In this document: positions 34,966 through 42,816 of the stretch, in pieces | Layout of the letters: every line of letters begins with the position of its first letter | Position numbering within the stretch: position 1 is the stretch's first letter | Assembly: GCF_023573145.1 (NCBI RefSeq) | Contig: NZ_CP097635.1 | Coordinates: 744,001-808,000, forward strand | Length of the DNA: 64,000 nt | Direction of reading: 5' to 3' | From: Aquincola tertiaricarbonis | GTDB taxonomy: Bacteria > Pseudomonadota > Gammaproteobacteria > Burkholderiales > Burkholderiaceae_C | The notes under the pieces: model-generated | Database searches by the model: none | Told to the model about the DNA's origin: nothing | The model's input: only the letters and a program-made list of their open reading frames with translations | Position numbers and translations under genes: made by a program

Positions 34966-35877
34966 ATGTCCATTTCAGTCGTACTCGGTGAGCGCCACAT
35001 CCTTCATATTCCAGAAGGCCCGATCGAGTACCGCGTCACCGGCACAGGCCCCACTGTCGTGTTTCTGCACGGAATCATCGCCAACGGAGACGTGTGGCGC
35101 GGCGTCGTCGCAGACTTGGCGCAAGATCACCGCTGTATCACGTCCGACTGGCCGCTGGGCGCGCATGCCCTCGTCATGCATTCGGGTACCGACTTTTCCC
35201 TACCCGGCATTGCTGCAATGGTCGACGGGTTCCTGACCGCAGCCGGTCTCGACCAAGTGGTGCTCGTAGCCAACGACACGGGAGGTGCCGTCGCTCAGCA
35301 TGTCGTCGCCGACCGTCCCGAGCGGATAGCAGGCCTCGTGTTGACACCCTGCGATGCATTCGACAACTTCGTCCCGCTTCCGATTCGGCACCTGCGACTG
35401 TTTGGGCGAACGTCCTGGGGTCTGTGGGCGCTGGCGCAGACCTTGCGCTGGCGTTGGGTACAACGACTGCCCATTGCCTTTGGGCTGCTGACCGAAAGGG
35501 CCATTCCGGCCGACATCATGTGTTCCTACACCGCCCCCCTGCGAGAGCGCACGGGAACACGAAGCAATTTCGCGGCTCTCGTCCGCGCCATCGACCCCAG
35601 GTATACAGTGGATGTGGCCAAGCGCCTGCGTTCGTTCCCACGTCCGGTGTTGTTGGCGTGGGCTCGCGAGCGACGCCGATTCTTTCCGCTGGAGCACGCC
35701 CATCGGTTGGCAAGCTTGTTTCCCGACGCCGCTGTCGAAGTGATCGAGGACTCCGGGCCGTTTGTCACCGAAGACCAGCCCACCGCCGTGGCACATGCGA
35801 TCCGGCGCTTCGTGGCGAAACGCCTCAATCGACCCGAGCCAGCCCGTCACCCCCTGTCGAAACAGACCGAGATCTGA
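34966..35877 (+). CDS. Alpha/beta hydrolase (haloalkane-dehalogenase-like branch)
   Basis: 303 residues with an alpha/beta hydrolase fold. FLHGI is the oxyanion segment. The nucleophile elbow VANDTGG puts Asp at residue 104, as in haloalkane dehalogenases and some epoxide hydrolases. The usual catalytic His position near the end (G-H-F-x-x-E-D) reads GPFVTEDQP, so His is absent. Either another residue takes the role or catalysis is lost. It overlaps convergently with the AraC-type gene by 31 bases. Substrate unknown. Confidence 0.8.
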   Translation: MSISVVLGERHILHIPEGPIEYRVTGTGPTVVFLHGIIANGDVWRGVVADLAQDHRCITSDWPLGAHALVMHSGTDFSLPGIAAMVDGFLTAAGLDQVVLVANDTGGAVAQHVVADRPERIAGLVLTPCDAFDNFVPLPIRHLRLFGRTSWGLWALAQTLRWRWVQRLPIAFGLLTERAIPADIMCSYTAPLRERTGTRSNFAALVRAIDPRYTVDVAKRLRSFPRPVLLAWARERRRFFPLEHAHRLASLFPDAAVEVIEDSGPFVTEDQPTAVAHAIRRFVAKRLNRPEPARHPLSKQTEI

Positions 35878-36701
35878 TCCCGGCGACCGAGCAGCGAAGA
35901 GGGCGCAGTGCCGAAGTTGTCTCGGAAGGAACGCGACAGGTGAGCCGAGTCGCTGAAACCGACTGCATGAGCAGCCTCGGTCCAGGAAGCCCCTTGAAGT
36001 ACGGCCTCCACCGCTCGTCGCAGCCGCATCCAAACGACATAGCGACGCAGCGGTACGCCAGTCTCTTCGACAAACCGGTGGCTCAGCCAACTCGACGAGA
36101 CGTGCAGCGCGTCCGCCAGCGACTGCAGTCGCACAGGTCGGTCAATACTTGCCTGCAGCAGCTGCAGGGCACGCGCAAGCCGAGCGTCTCGATCACGGAC
36201 GCGCGGGACGATGCTGTCCAGACCGAGCCAAGCTCTGCATATGGCATCCGCTTCATCGATGGCACCACCTTCGCTCGCGAGCGTCGCCAATCCCATGGCC
36301 GCATATTGCGACGGCTCGAACGGCGTGATGCCGTCGTCCGTGCCAGCCAGTGCCCTCATGGAGGCGTACTCGGAACCCTCGGACTCCCTGAAGAGCATTG
36401 CCACGGTTGCCCCCGTGGCATCGAAAGCGTGCGGCCGGTCGGGCAGGACGAGAAACCCGTTCCACTCCTCCCACTGACCCCGAGGCTCGGCGCGCGAACG
36501 CAGCGTGCCCCCGACCCCCCAGCAGACCTGGGCAGCATGATGGCGATGCGATCGTGTACAAGGACCAGGCCCGATGTAGAGGAGACGGTGTGGCCACAGG
36601 TAAAGCCGCACTCGACCGGAATCGCTGGTGGCGTCTGCGGGCAATGGTGTCGACACGCTCATCGCGCTATGGCAGGGCACTGGCGGCGACGTGCCTGTCA
36701 T
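35847..36701 (-). CDS. AraC family transcriptional regulator
   Basis: 284 residues. The N-terminal half is a cupin-like AraC ligand domain (YIGPGPCTRSHRHHAAQVCWGV). The C-terminal HTH pair is RPVRLQSLADALHVSSSWLSHRFVEETG and SWTEAAHAVGFSDSAHLSRSFRDNFG. Its 3' end overlaps the 3' end of the hydrolase gene on the other strand, and its start overlaps the end of the next leftward gene by four bases (36698-36701). Target unknown. Confidence 0.85.
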   Translation of the reverse strand: MTGTSPPVPCHSAMSVSTPLPADATSDSGRVRLYLWPHRLLYIGPGPCTRSHRHHAAQVCWGVGGTLRSRAEPRGQWEEWNGFLVLPDRPHAFDATGATVAMLFRESEGSEYASMRALAGTDDGITPFEPSQYAAMGLATLASEGGAIDEADAICRAWLGLDSIVPRVRDRDARLARALQLLQASIDRPVRLQSLADALHVSSSWLSHRFVEETGVPLRRYVVWMRLRRAVEAVLQGASWTEAAHAVGFSDSAHLSRSFRDNFGTAPSSLLGRRDQISVCFDRG

Positions 36702-37989
36702 AGGGTCTGCGAGATCTCCAGGAGCGGCTTCAAACCCGTCCCGAAGCGGCTGATGGCAGCGCGGTTCGAGCGCAGTTCACCATAAGGCAGATAGCGGATG
36801 CCGAGTTCGGACACGCGAGAGAATGCAGGGCGCCGCAGTTGCTGCGCAACCTCGTCGCGCCGGTCGTCGGGCGCGACCAGGAACATCGTGGTGCCCGCCG
36901 CCACCGCGCTGCCAAGCGCCAAGTCCAGCATGCGCACGATGCCGGAGTAGATGGAGGTCGAATGCTCGACCTCGAAGGCGGCCGCGACGCGCCCGCCCGC
37001 AGCCTCGAGCCAGACCACGTCGATCAGGCGTACCGACTCGGCGGCGCCGTCGAGCTCGACGGGCAGACACTCGAGGCAGCCGTCGCCGAGTCGTCCGTCC
37101 AGGTAGTCGCGCGAGCGATCGTTCGACGCGATCCACACCTGGAAGCCCAGGCCGAGGCCGAGATCACGCAGCCAACCCTGGATCTCCGTATGCGTGGTGT
37201 CGCTCTCGCGCTCGAGCGACCACTGCCGGTGCTGCGCGGCCGTCTCCTCCCGCACGCGCGCGAGGTCCGCCTGCCACGACCGCGCCGCCGCCAGATCGTG
37301 CTCGCGCGGCGGCGCGTCGTAGCGACCGGAGCCGATGTCGAACAGCAGGCCCGCGACCGCGCCAAGGTCGTTGGACAGGCGCGAGCGATGGTCGGCGTTC
37401 AGGCGCATGACCCCTTCGCGCATCGACAGGTAGTGGTCCCAGCGCCCCAGCTTGACGTTGCTGCCGGTCAGCGCGTTGTAGCCCCGCACGATCGCGGTGT
37501 TGAACGGGACGACAAGTGTCGGGTGGATGAAGTACAGCAGATTGGCCACGGCCGGCCCCAGGCCCTTGACCTGCTGGGCGTCAAGCCGGCGGATCGCATC
37601 GATCACTGCCTCGGCCGTGTCACAGCAGTCACAGGCGTGCAGCAGTCGCCCGAAGGCACGCTGGTTGTCCTCGCTCTCGTAGATGTCCGGGATGCGCAGC
37701 TTGGGCTTCCACAAGAAGGCGTGGTCCGCACCCTTGAAGATCTGCCGCTGCTCGGCGATCGACGACACGACAGTCTCCAGCGTCGAGCCCCGATAGACGT
37801 TGCCGAAACTTCCACCCTCGATCTCGCGCACGATCTGCCCGATGCCGCGCCGGATCGAGCGGAAGTTCTTCAGGCGCTCTTCCCACAGGAACCAGGTGCG
37901 GTACGTCGCATGGGGATCGGCCTTCCAACGGTCTATCAGGGCGTCCCGCTGTGCGGCAGGGGTCATCGGCAAGACGGCTTGTTCCATAG
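36698..37989 (-). CDS. HhH-domain and restriction-endonuclease-like protein of unknown function
   Basis: About 430 residues. A helix-hairpin-helix-like motif (QQVKGLGPAVANLLYFIHPT followed by VVPFNTAIVRGYNAL) sits in the N-terminal half. The C-terminal third (LIDVVWLEAAGGRVAAAFEVEHSTSIYSGIVRMLDLAL … MFLVAPDDRRDEVAQQLRRPAF) looks like a PD-(D/E)xK nuclease fold, with D in DVVW and ExE in FEVEHS. This would be a DNA-acting enzyme, possibly restriction or repair. No methylase is adjacent. The start at 37989 was preferred; an upstream in-frame ATG exists. It probably sits in one transcript with the AraC-type gene. Confidence 0.6.
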
Positions 37990-38075
37990 CCTGCAAGCTT
38001 AGCGCCATCGCCATTGGCGCCACCGCAGCCGCGTGCAGTGCATGTCCACTCCCGGAAGCGTCTGTCGGTCGATCC

Positions 38076-38089
38076 TGACGATATCGTCA
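38076..38089. promoter_or_regulatory. Perfect 14-bp palindrome in divergent promoter region
   Basis: TGACGATATCGTCA reads identically on both strands. It lies between the leftward HhH/nuclease gene and the rightward secreted-peptide gene at 38209, the place expected for an operator. The regulator is unknown. Confidence 0.4.
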
Positions 38090-38208
38090 TCAATCGGTCA
38101 GGTTCTGGTCGGCCAGGGCCGCGTACCGTGATCTCCTCCCCTGCAGCAAGCCAGGGAAGACGTCACTGCCGATCCCGGGAAGCGCGCACTTTGAAGAAGG
38201 AGAAGGAC

Positions 38209-38493
38209 ATGAGGACTATCGCAGCCTTGCTGGCGCTCGCCGCTCTGGCGGTCGGCTCGGCGTCGGCGGCATCCGCCGGAACCGAAGGCGCCGCCACCGG
38301 CGTCGCGCTGGTGGTCGCCAAGCGCCTTGGCGGAAACGCGCCATCGACCGCCCGTGCCGAGGTGGAGTTGTCGGGCGTTCCGATGCGCCAAGCGACAGTC
38401 GGCCTGGGCGCGCAGCGACTGACTGCGGCGACGCCCTTTGCGTCGGTGGTGAATGTGTCGGGCGTACCTTTGGCGCGCGCCAAGCGACTTTGA
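38209..38493 (+). CDS. Small secreted protein, 94 aa
   Basis: Strong GAAGGAGAAGGAC ribosome site, then a signal peptide (RTIAALLALAALAVGSASAASA). The mature part of ~70 residues is Ala/Val-rich and has two SGVP segments (ELSGVPMRQA, NVSGVPLARAKRL) and two AKRL segments. It has no cysteines or His clusters, so it is not an obvious metal chelator. It begins the copper island. Function unknown. Confidence 0.6.
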   Translation: MRTIAALLALAALAVGSASAASAGTEGAATGVALVVAKRLGGNAPSTARAEVELSGVPMRQATVGLGAQRLTAATPFASVVNVSGVPLARAKRL

Positions 38494-38524
38494 CGGATGG
38501 GCTACCCGTCCGGGTCACGCCCCA

Positions 38525-38971
38525 TCAGACGGGAGGCCTCGCGCCGGCCAAAGTTTCGATGATCGGGCAGGCCTGCATGGGCCCGGTCTGCTTGCAGCGA
38601 TGCAGCAACTCGGACAGCGCCCCGCGCATTCGATGCAGGTCCGCAAGCTTGTCCTCGATCTGGCCCAGCCGCGCCTGGGTGACCGACTGAATGGCCCGAC
38701 GGTTGCGGCCGTCTTCCAGGTCCAGCAGGGTACGCACCTCGTCCAGCGTGAAACCGAGTGTCTGCGCGCGCTTGATGAAAGCGATTCGGTCGATCGTCGC
38801 AGCGGGATAGACGCGAAAGCCGCCGTTCGCCGCCGGCACGCGCAGCAGTCCGCGAGACTGGTAGTAGCGCACCGTCTCCACGCCCACCCCGGCTGCCTTG
38901 GCAAGGCGTCCAATGGTCAAGGGAGAGGGTGTCTCCAGTGACGGGGGGCCTGCTACCACCCTTTTTTTCAT
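38525..38971 (-). CDS. MerR family metal-responsive regulator
   Basis: 148 residues. The N-terminal MerR winged helix (LTIGRLAKAAGVGVETVRYYQSRGLLRVP … FRVYPAATIDRIAFIKRAQTLGFTLDEV) is followed by the dimerisation helix and a C-terminal metal loop with C126 and C135 (CKQTGPMQACPII), spaced as in MerR. The third MerR cysteine, at the start of the long helix, is not present (DLEDGRNRRA). A two-Cys site could suit Cu or another metal rather than Hg. It is divergent from the secreted-protein genes it may control. Confidence 0.87.
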   Translation of the reverse strand: MKKRVVAGPPSLETPSPLTIGRLAKAAGVGVETVRYYQSRGLLRVPAANGGFRVYPAATIDRIAFIKRAQTLGFTLDEVRTLLDLEDGRNRRAIQSVTQARLGQIEDKLADLHRMRGALSELLHRCKQTGPMQACPIIETLAGARPPV

Positions 38972-39101
38972 GGCGGAATGGTATGTCCGGATTCCGTAGT
39001 TGACCCCAGAGCTGGTTTGACGACGATCAACCTTTCCGATGCAATGACCGGCGAAACTTCCAACATGGATTCTGCGAATCTGCACACGAAGCCAGCCGAA
39101 C

Positions 39102-39545
39102 ATGACCCTGACCGCCAGCCGCCACCACAAGCGCAGCATCGCCCTCACGATGTTGCTCGTGTGGGTGTTCGCGCTGCTGTCGGGCGTGGCGAATGCCTGT
39201 CTGACGGAACCGCGCGGCGAACTGGCGCATGCCGGCATCCAGGTTTCGCAGGCAGACCAGCCGGCGCCGGCCGCTGTACAACAACCCCACGCGGCGGATC
39301 AAGCGCAGCACGGCGAGCACTCCGACAAGGCGCCGTGCCAGAAGTCCTGCGACGCGTCGTCGCAGACGCTGCTGAAGCAACTTCCCAAGTTCGACACGCC
39401 TGATCAGCTGGTCCTGATTCCTGCGCCTCACAGGCAGGCCAGCGACCTGCACATGGCGCCGGCCGCCCTGGTCCGCGCCGCTCTTGCAGCGGTTCCACCG
39501 CCCTCACCCCCTCCGCGGGTGCAGTTCTCCCGGCTCGCGCTGTAG
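39102..39545 (+). CDS. Secreted Cys/His protein of the copper island
   Basis: 147 residues. The signal peptide region (SIALTMLLVWVFALLSGVANACL) is followed by an Ala/Gln-rich part and a short metal-binding-like stretch (HGEHSDKAPCQKSCDASS). It resembles the Cys-rich small protein at 27893 in layout: signal, CxxxC, then a Pro-rich C-terminus (VPPPSPPPRVQF). The start at 39102 overlaps no other gene. It is divergent from merR. Function inferred only from context. Confidence 0.6.
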   Translation: MTLTASRHHKRSIALTMLLVWVFALLSGVANACLTEPRGELAHAGIQVSQADQPAPAAVQQPHAADQAQHGEHSDKAPCQKSCDASSQTLLKQLPKFDTPDQLVLIPAPHRQASDLHMAPAALVRAALAAVPPPSPPPRVQFSRLAL

Positions 39546-39621
39546 CGCGCGACCCCCGGGCCGCAGCGACGGACGCTCCAGTGCGTCCCTTGCTGGCGGC
39601 CCGCCGCGCAGCTCCGACCTG

Positions 39622-39679
39622 TTGACTCCGTAGCCGACTACGGACCGCACAGTCGGACCGCACAGTCGGACCGCAAGTC
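39622..39679 (+). promoter_or_regulatory. MerR-type promoter with tandem 13-bp repeats
   Basis: TTGACT (39622-39627) is followed by the dyad TCCGTAG-CCGA-CTACGGA (39627-39644), the arrangement of MerR-regulated promoters, in which the operator fills a long spacer. Directly after it the unit GGACCGCACAGTC occurs twice (39642-39654, 39655-39667) and a third time with one base missing (39668-39679). Each CACAGT could act as a -10-like element. It lies upstream of the Met-rich gene at 39756. Confidence 0.55.
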
Positions 39680-39755
39680 GCGGCATCACTCCCTTGTCCG
39701 GCCACCGGGCCGACCAACCGCCGACCGATCGTTCTCTCGCTTCCTGGAGGCTTCC

Positions 39756-40187
39756 ATGTTCCGTTTGCGCACCCTCGCCGTTGTCGCGACTCTCACCGCT
39801 GTGTCCGCGGCTTCGTTCGCGCAGGACGACCAGCACAAGTCCCATCACCCTGCCGGGGCAGCTTCCGCAGCGATGCCTGCACCGGCCACGGGCAAGCCGG
39901 CGGGCATGCCCGACATGGCCATGATGGATAAGCATATGAAGGCCATGCAGGCGATGCACGAGAAGCTGGCCAACGCGAAGACTCCGGCGGAGCGCGAGGC
40001 CCTGATGGCCGAGCACATGAAGCTCATGCAGGAAGGCATGTCGATGATGGGAGGCATGGCGCCTGCGAAAGCGCCCACCGCCGCCGCGCGCCAGCAGATG
40101 ATGGAGAAACGCATGGACATGATGCAGTCGATGATGCAGATGATGATGGACCGCATGCCCATGTCTCCTGCCGCTCCGGCCAAGTGA
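39756..40187 (+). CDS. Met-rich periplasmic protein, probable copper binder
   Basis: 143 residues. The signal peptide (RLRTLAVVATLTAVSAASFA) is followed by a highly methionine-rich, helical mature part (MPDMAMMDKHMKAMQAMHEKL … MMGGMAP … MMEKRMDMMQSMMQMMMDRM) with scattered His. Such sequences bind Cu(I) in the periplasm. A CTGGAGG site precedes the ATG. It is the first gene behind the MerR-type promoter and the start of a long rightward series. Confidence 0.75.
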   Translation: MFRLRTLAVVATLTAVSAASFAQDDQHKSHHPAGAASAAMPAPATGKPAGMPDMAMMDKHMKAMQAMHEKLANAKTPAEREALMAEHMKLMQEGMSMMGGMAPAKAPTAAARQQMMEKRMDMMQSMMQMMMDRMPMSPAAPAK

Positions 40188-40265
40188 CTCTCGTACTCGC
40201 CTGAAGGCCCCGGTCGAACCCATCGAATCGCCGGGCCGAACCGAGAGCCGCACAGGAGTCCTTCC

Positions 40266-40565
40266 ATGGATCATGACCACGACGAGCCAACCCGCCGAGC
40301 GCGCGGTTTCTGGCGCAGCCGATATGCCATCGGACTGCTGGTGTTTGCCGCGATCGCCCTGTTCTTCCTGCTGACCGAACACCGCGCACACACCCTGGGC
40401 GCCTTGCCCTACCTGCTGCTGGCTGCGTCACCGTTCCTGCACATCTTCATGCACGGCGGCCACGGCCACGGTGATGCACACGATGACAAGGGGCCTTCGG
40501 ACGACGGCGCTGCAGGTCCGGAAGCGTCCGAAGGACGTTCCCGGAAGCCGCACCACCACCACTGA
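40266..40565 (+). CDS. DUF2933 family membrane protein
   Basis: 99 residues with two membrane helices (SRYAIGLLVFAAIALFFLLTEH and GALPYLLLAASPFLHIFMHGG). His-rich ends (DHDHDE, HGGHGHGDAHDD, PHHHH) point to metal binding. DUF2933 proteins are common in proteobacterial copper loci; the role is unknown. It is separated by 12 bases from the methyltransferase gene that follows, so the two are probably co-translated. Confidence 0.8.
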   Translation: MDHDHDEPTRRARGFWRSRYAIGLLVFAAIALFFLLTEHRAHTLGALPYLLLAASPFLHIFMHGGHGHGDAHDDKGPSDDGAAGPEASEGRSRKPHHHH

Positions 40566-40577
40566 GGGGATCTGCAG

Positions 40578-41228
40578 ATGAGTCACGACCAACCCGGCTA
40601 CGGACTGTGGATGCTGGTCATCCTCAATTCGGCCATTTTTCTGATGTTCGCCTTCAGCTTCTTCAAGCCGCAGACCGGACGCGACTGGCGCACCTTCGGG
40701 GCCTTCGCGGCCTTCGTGGTCGCGTTGTTCGTCGAGATGTACGGCTTCCCCCTGACGATCTACTTGATGTCGGGCTGGCTGCAGACGAAGTACCCCTCCC
40801 TGGACCTGATGTCGCACAACAGCGGGCACCTCTGGTCGACGCTGCTGGGCGAGAAGGGCGATCCGCACTTCGGCGTGCTGCACATCGCCAGCTACGTCTT
40901 CCTCGGGCTCGGCTTCTACCTGCTGTCCGCGGCCTGGAACGTGCTGTACCACGCGCAGCGCGCCAATCGGCTGGCGACGACCGGGCCCTATGCGCGCATT
41001 CGCCACCCACAGTACGTCGCCTTCGTGATGATCCTGCTGGGCTTCCTGCTGCAGTGGCCCACGCTGCTGACGCTGGTGATGTTCCCGATCCTGGTGGCCA
41101 TGTACGGGCGTCTTGCCGTCACGGAAGAACGCGAGATGCGCGAGCGCTTCGGCGCCGAGTTCGACTCCTACGCCGCGCGCACGCCGCGCTTCGTTCCCGC
41201 CCTGGGCAACCGCGCCTCGGCTGCCTGA
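40578..41228 (+). CDS. Isoprenylcysteine carboxyl methyltransferase family membrane protein
   Basis: 216 residues with about five membrane helices. The SAM-binding ICMT signature near the C-terminus is TTGPYARIRHPQYVAFVMILLGFLLQWPTL, followed by EEREMRERFGAEFDSYAARTPRFVP. Homologs in metal-resistance loci include CzcN. The substrate may be a small thiol, metal ligand or lipid and is not known. It shares its transcription unit with the DUF2933 gene. A second, shorter member of the family is at 56669. Confidence 0.85.
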   Translation: MSHDQPGYGLWMLVILNSAIFLMFAFSFFKPQTGRDWRTFGAFAAFVVALFVEMYGFPLTIYLMSGWLQTKYPSLDLMSHNSGHLWSTLLGEKGDPHFGVLHIASYVFLGLGFYLLSAAWNVLYHAQRANRLATTGPYARIRHPQYVAFVMILLGFLLQWPTLLTLVMFPILVAMYGRLAVTEEREMRERFGAEFDSYAARTPRFVPALGNRASAA

Positions 41229-41305
41229 GGCTGGCGAGCGCATGCAAAAGACAACCGGAGCTGGAACGTGGTCCACAACGTAGTACAGCCCTGCGGGAGA
41301 CTATC

Positions 41306-41911
41306 GTGACGAATTCCGTCCTCTCTGCCGGTTCGCCAGACGATGCGGACCGTCGGCTCTGGCTCGGCGCGGCAACGGTCGCCGGCGGTGCGGGATTGGT
41401 CGCCACCGCGGTGCCCTTCGTGGCCTCGCTCGCGCCCAGCGAGAAGGCGCGCGCACTGGGCGCACCGGTCGACGTCGACCTGGCCAGCCTGCGCCCTGGC
41501 GAACTGCGCACGGTGGAGTGGCGCGGCAAGCCGGTGTTCGTGCTGCGCCGCACGCCCGAGATGATCGATGCGCTGGCGCGGCACGACAGCCTGCTCGCCG
41601 ACCCGCAGTCGCGCCGGTCGGAGCAGCCAGAAACTGCTCGCAACGCGTTGCGCTCGAGTCGGCCCGACCTCGCAGTGATCGAAGCGGTGTGCACCCACCT
41701 GGGCTGCGTCCCCGGCTTCCGGCCCACGCCCGGCAGCCCGGACATCGGCGCGCAGTGGCCCGGCGGCTTCTACTGCCCCTGCCACGGGTCGAAGTTCGAC
41801 CTCGCCGGCCGCGTGTTCAAGAACGTGCCGGCACCGACCAACCTGACCGTGCCGCCGCACCGTTTCCTCTCCGAGACCGTGCTGCTGATCGGCGCGGATC
41901 CAACAGCCTAA
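41306..41911 (+). CDS. petA: Rieske 2Fe-2S protein (ubiquinol-cytochrome c reductase iron-sulfur subunit type)
   Basis: 201 residues, GTG start with GGGAGA upstream. A membrane anchor with a twin-Arg-like DRRLWLGAATVAGGAGL precedes the Rieske domain. Cluster ligands lie in CTHLGC and CPCHGS, and the rest matches PetA (GGFYCPCHGSKFDLAGRVFKNVPAPTNL). No cytochrome b or c1 gene follows, so it is a lone extra copy within the copper island. It might replace a copper-damaged bc1 subunit; this is inference. Confidence 0.9.
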   Translation: MTNSVLSAGSPDDADRRLWLGAATVAGGAGLVATAVPFVASLAPSEKARALGAPVDVDLASLRPGELRTVEWRGKPVFVLRRTPEMIDALARHDSLLADPQSRRSEQPETARNALRSSRPDLAVIEAVCTHLGCVPGFRPTPGSPDIGAQWPGGFYCPCHGSKFDLAGRVFKNVPAPTNLTVPPHRFLSETVLLIGADPTA

Positions 41912-41921
41912 GGGGCTCGCC

Positions 41922-42794
41922 ATGTCCAAGAAGCACAAGAAGCAAGAGAAGCGCGAAGAGATCAGTACCAGCGAGGACGGGGCAAGCAGAGCAACCGCGC
42001 CAACGTCCGACACCTCAGCGCTCACGGACCGATCCCTGTCGAGGGAGGAGTACGAGGCCCAACTTCACGTGCTGCAGGTCGAGCTGGTGAAACTGCAGCG
42101 CCACTTCATCCGCTGTCAGGACCGGATCCTGGTCGTGCTCGAAGGTCGAGACGCTGCCGGCAAGGACGGCAGCATCAAGCGCATCGTCGAGTACCTCAGC
42201 CCGCGCGAGACCCGCGTCGTTGCACTGGCCAAGCCTTCAGACCGCGAGCGCAGCGGCTGGTACTTCCAGCGCTACGTGCCGCACCTGCCGGTGGCCGAGG
42301 AACTCGTGCTGTTCAACCGCAGTTGGTACAACCGCGCCGGTGTCGAGCACGTCATGGGCTTCTGCACCAAGGAGCAGCATGCAGAGTTCATGCAATCGGT
42401 GCCGAAGTTCGAGGAGATGCTGGTCGGATCGGGCATCAAGCTGCTGAAGTACTACCTCGACGTCAGCAAGGACGAACAGGTCAAGCGCCTCGAAGAGCGC
42501 CGCCGCGACCCGCTCAAGCAGTGGAAGTCGAGCCCGATCGACGCGGTGGCCGTCAAGCATTGGAAGGCGTACTCCGCCGCGCGCGACGCCATGCTGATGC
42601 GCACGCACACGGCGACAGCGCCGTGGCGGATCGTGCGCGCGGACAACAAGCGCCTAGCCCGTCTCAACCTGATGCGCGACATCCTCTCCCGGCTCCACTA
42701 CGCCGGCCGGAAGGACAAGCTCGTGCGTCCTGACCCCGACATCGTGTTCGAGTTCTCTCCCGATTGCCTCGAGGCCGGTCGCCTGGCCCGCTGA
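41922..42794 (+). CDS. ppk2: Polyphosphate kinase 2 (PPK2)
   Basis: 290 residues. PPK2 phosphorylates nucleoside di- or monophosphates from polyphosphate, or runs in reverse. Walker A is in [16 protein letters not shown]. The lid and active-site segments are [28 protein letters not shown] and [16 protein letters not shown]. The first ~40 residues are a charged, non-conserved leader ([11 protein letters not shown]). The gene is 10 bases after the Rieske gene and 22 before the copper ATPase, so it is in one operon. It may link phosphate/ATP supply to metal export. Confidence 0.92.
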   Translation: MSKKHKKQEKREEISTSEDGASRATAPTSDTSALTDRSLSREEYEAQLHVLQVELVKLQRHFIRCQDRILVVLEGRDAAGKDGSIKRIVEYLSPRETRVVALAKPSDRERSGWYFQRYVPHLPVAEELVLFNRSWYNRAGVEHVMGFCTKEQHAEFMQSVPKFEEMLVGSGIKLLKYYLDVSKDEQVKRLEERRRDPLKQWKSSPIDAVAVKHWKAYSAARDAMLMRTHTATAPWRIVRADNKRLARLNLMRDILSRLHYAGRKDKLVRPDPDIVFEFSPDCLEAGRLAR

Positions 42795-42816
42795 CATCCC
42801 ATCCAAAGGATCCTTC

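Noticed and set aside
38974..38996. CGGAAT-N11-ATTCCG dyad as the merR operator
   Set aside because: The spacing and the lack of well-placed -35 and -10 elements do not fit a MerR promoter as well as the site at 39622; kept only as a weak possibility.
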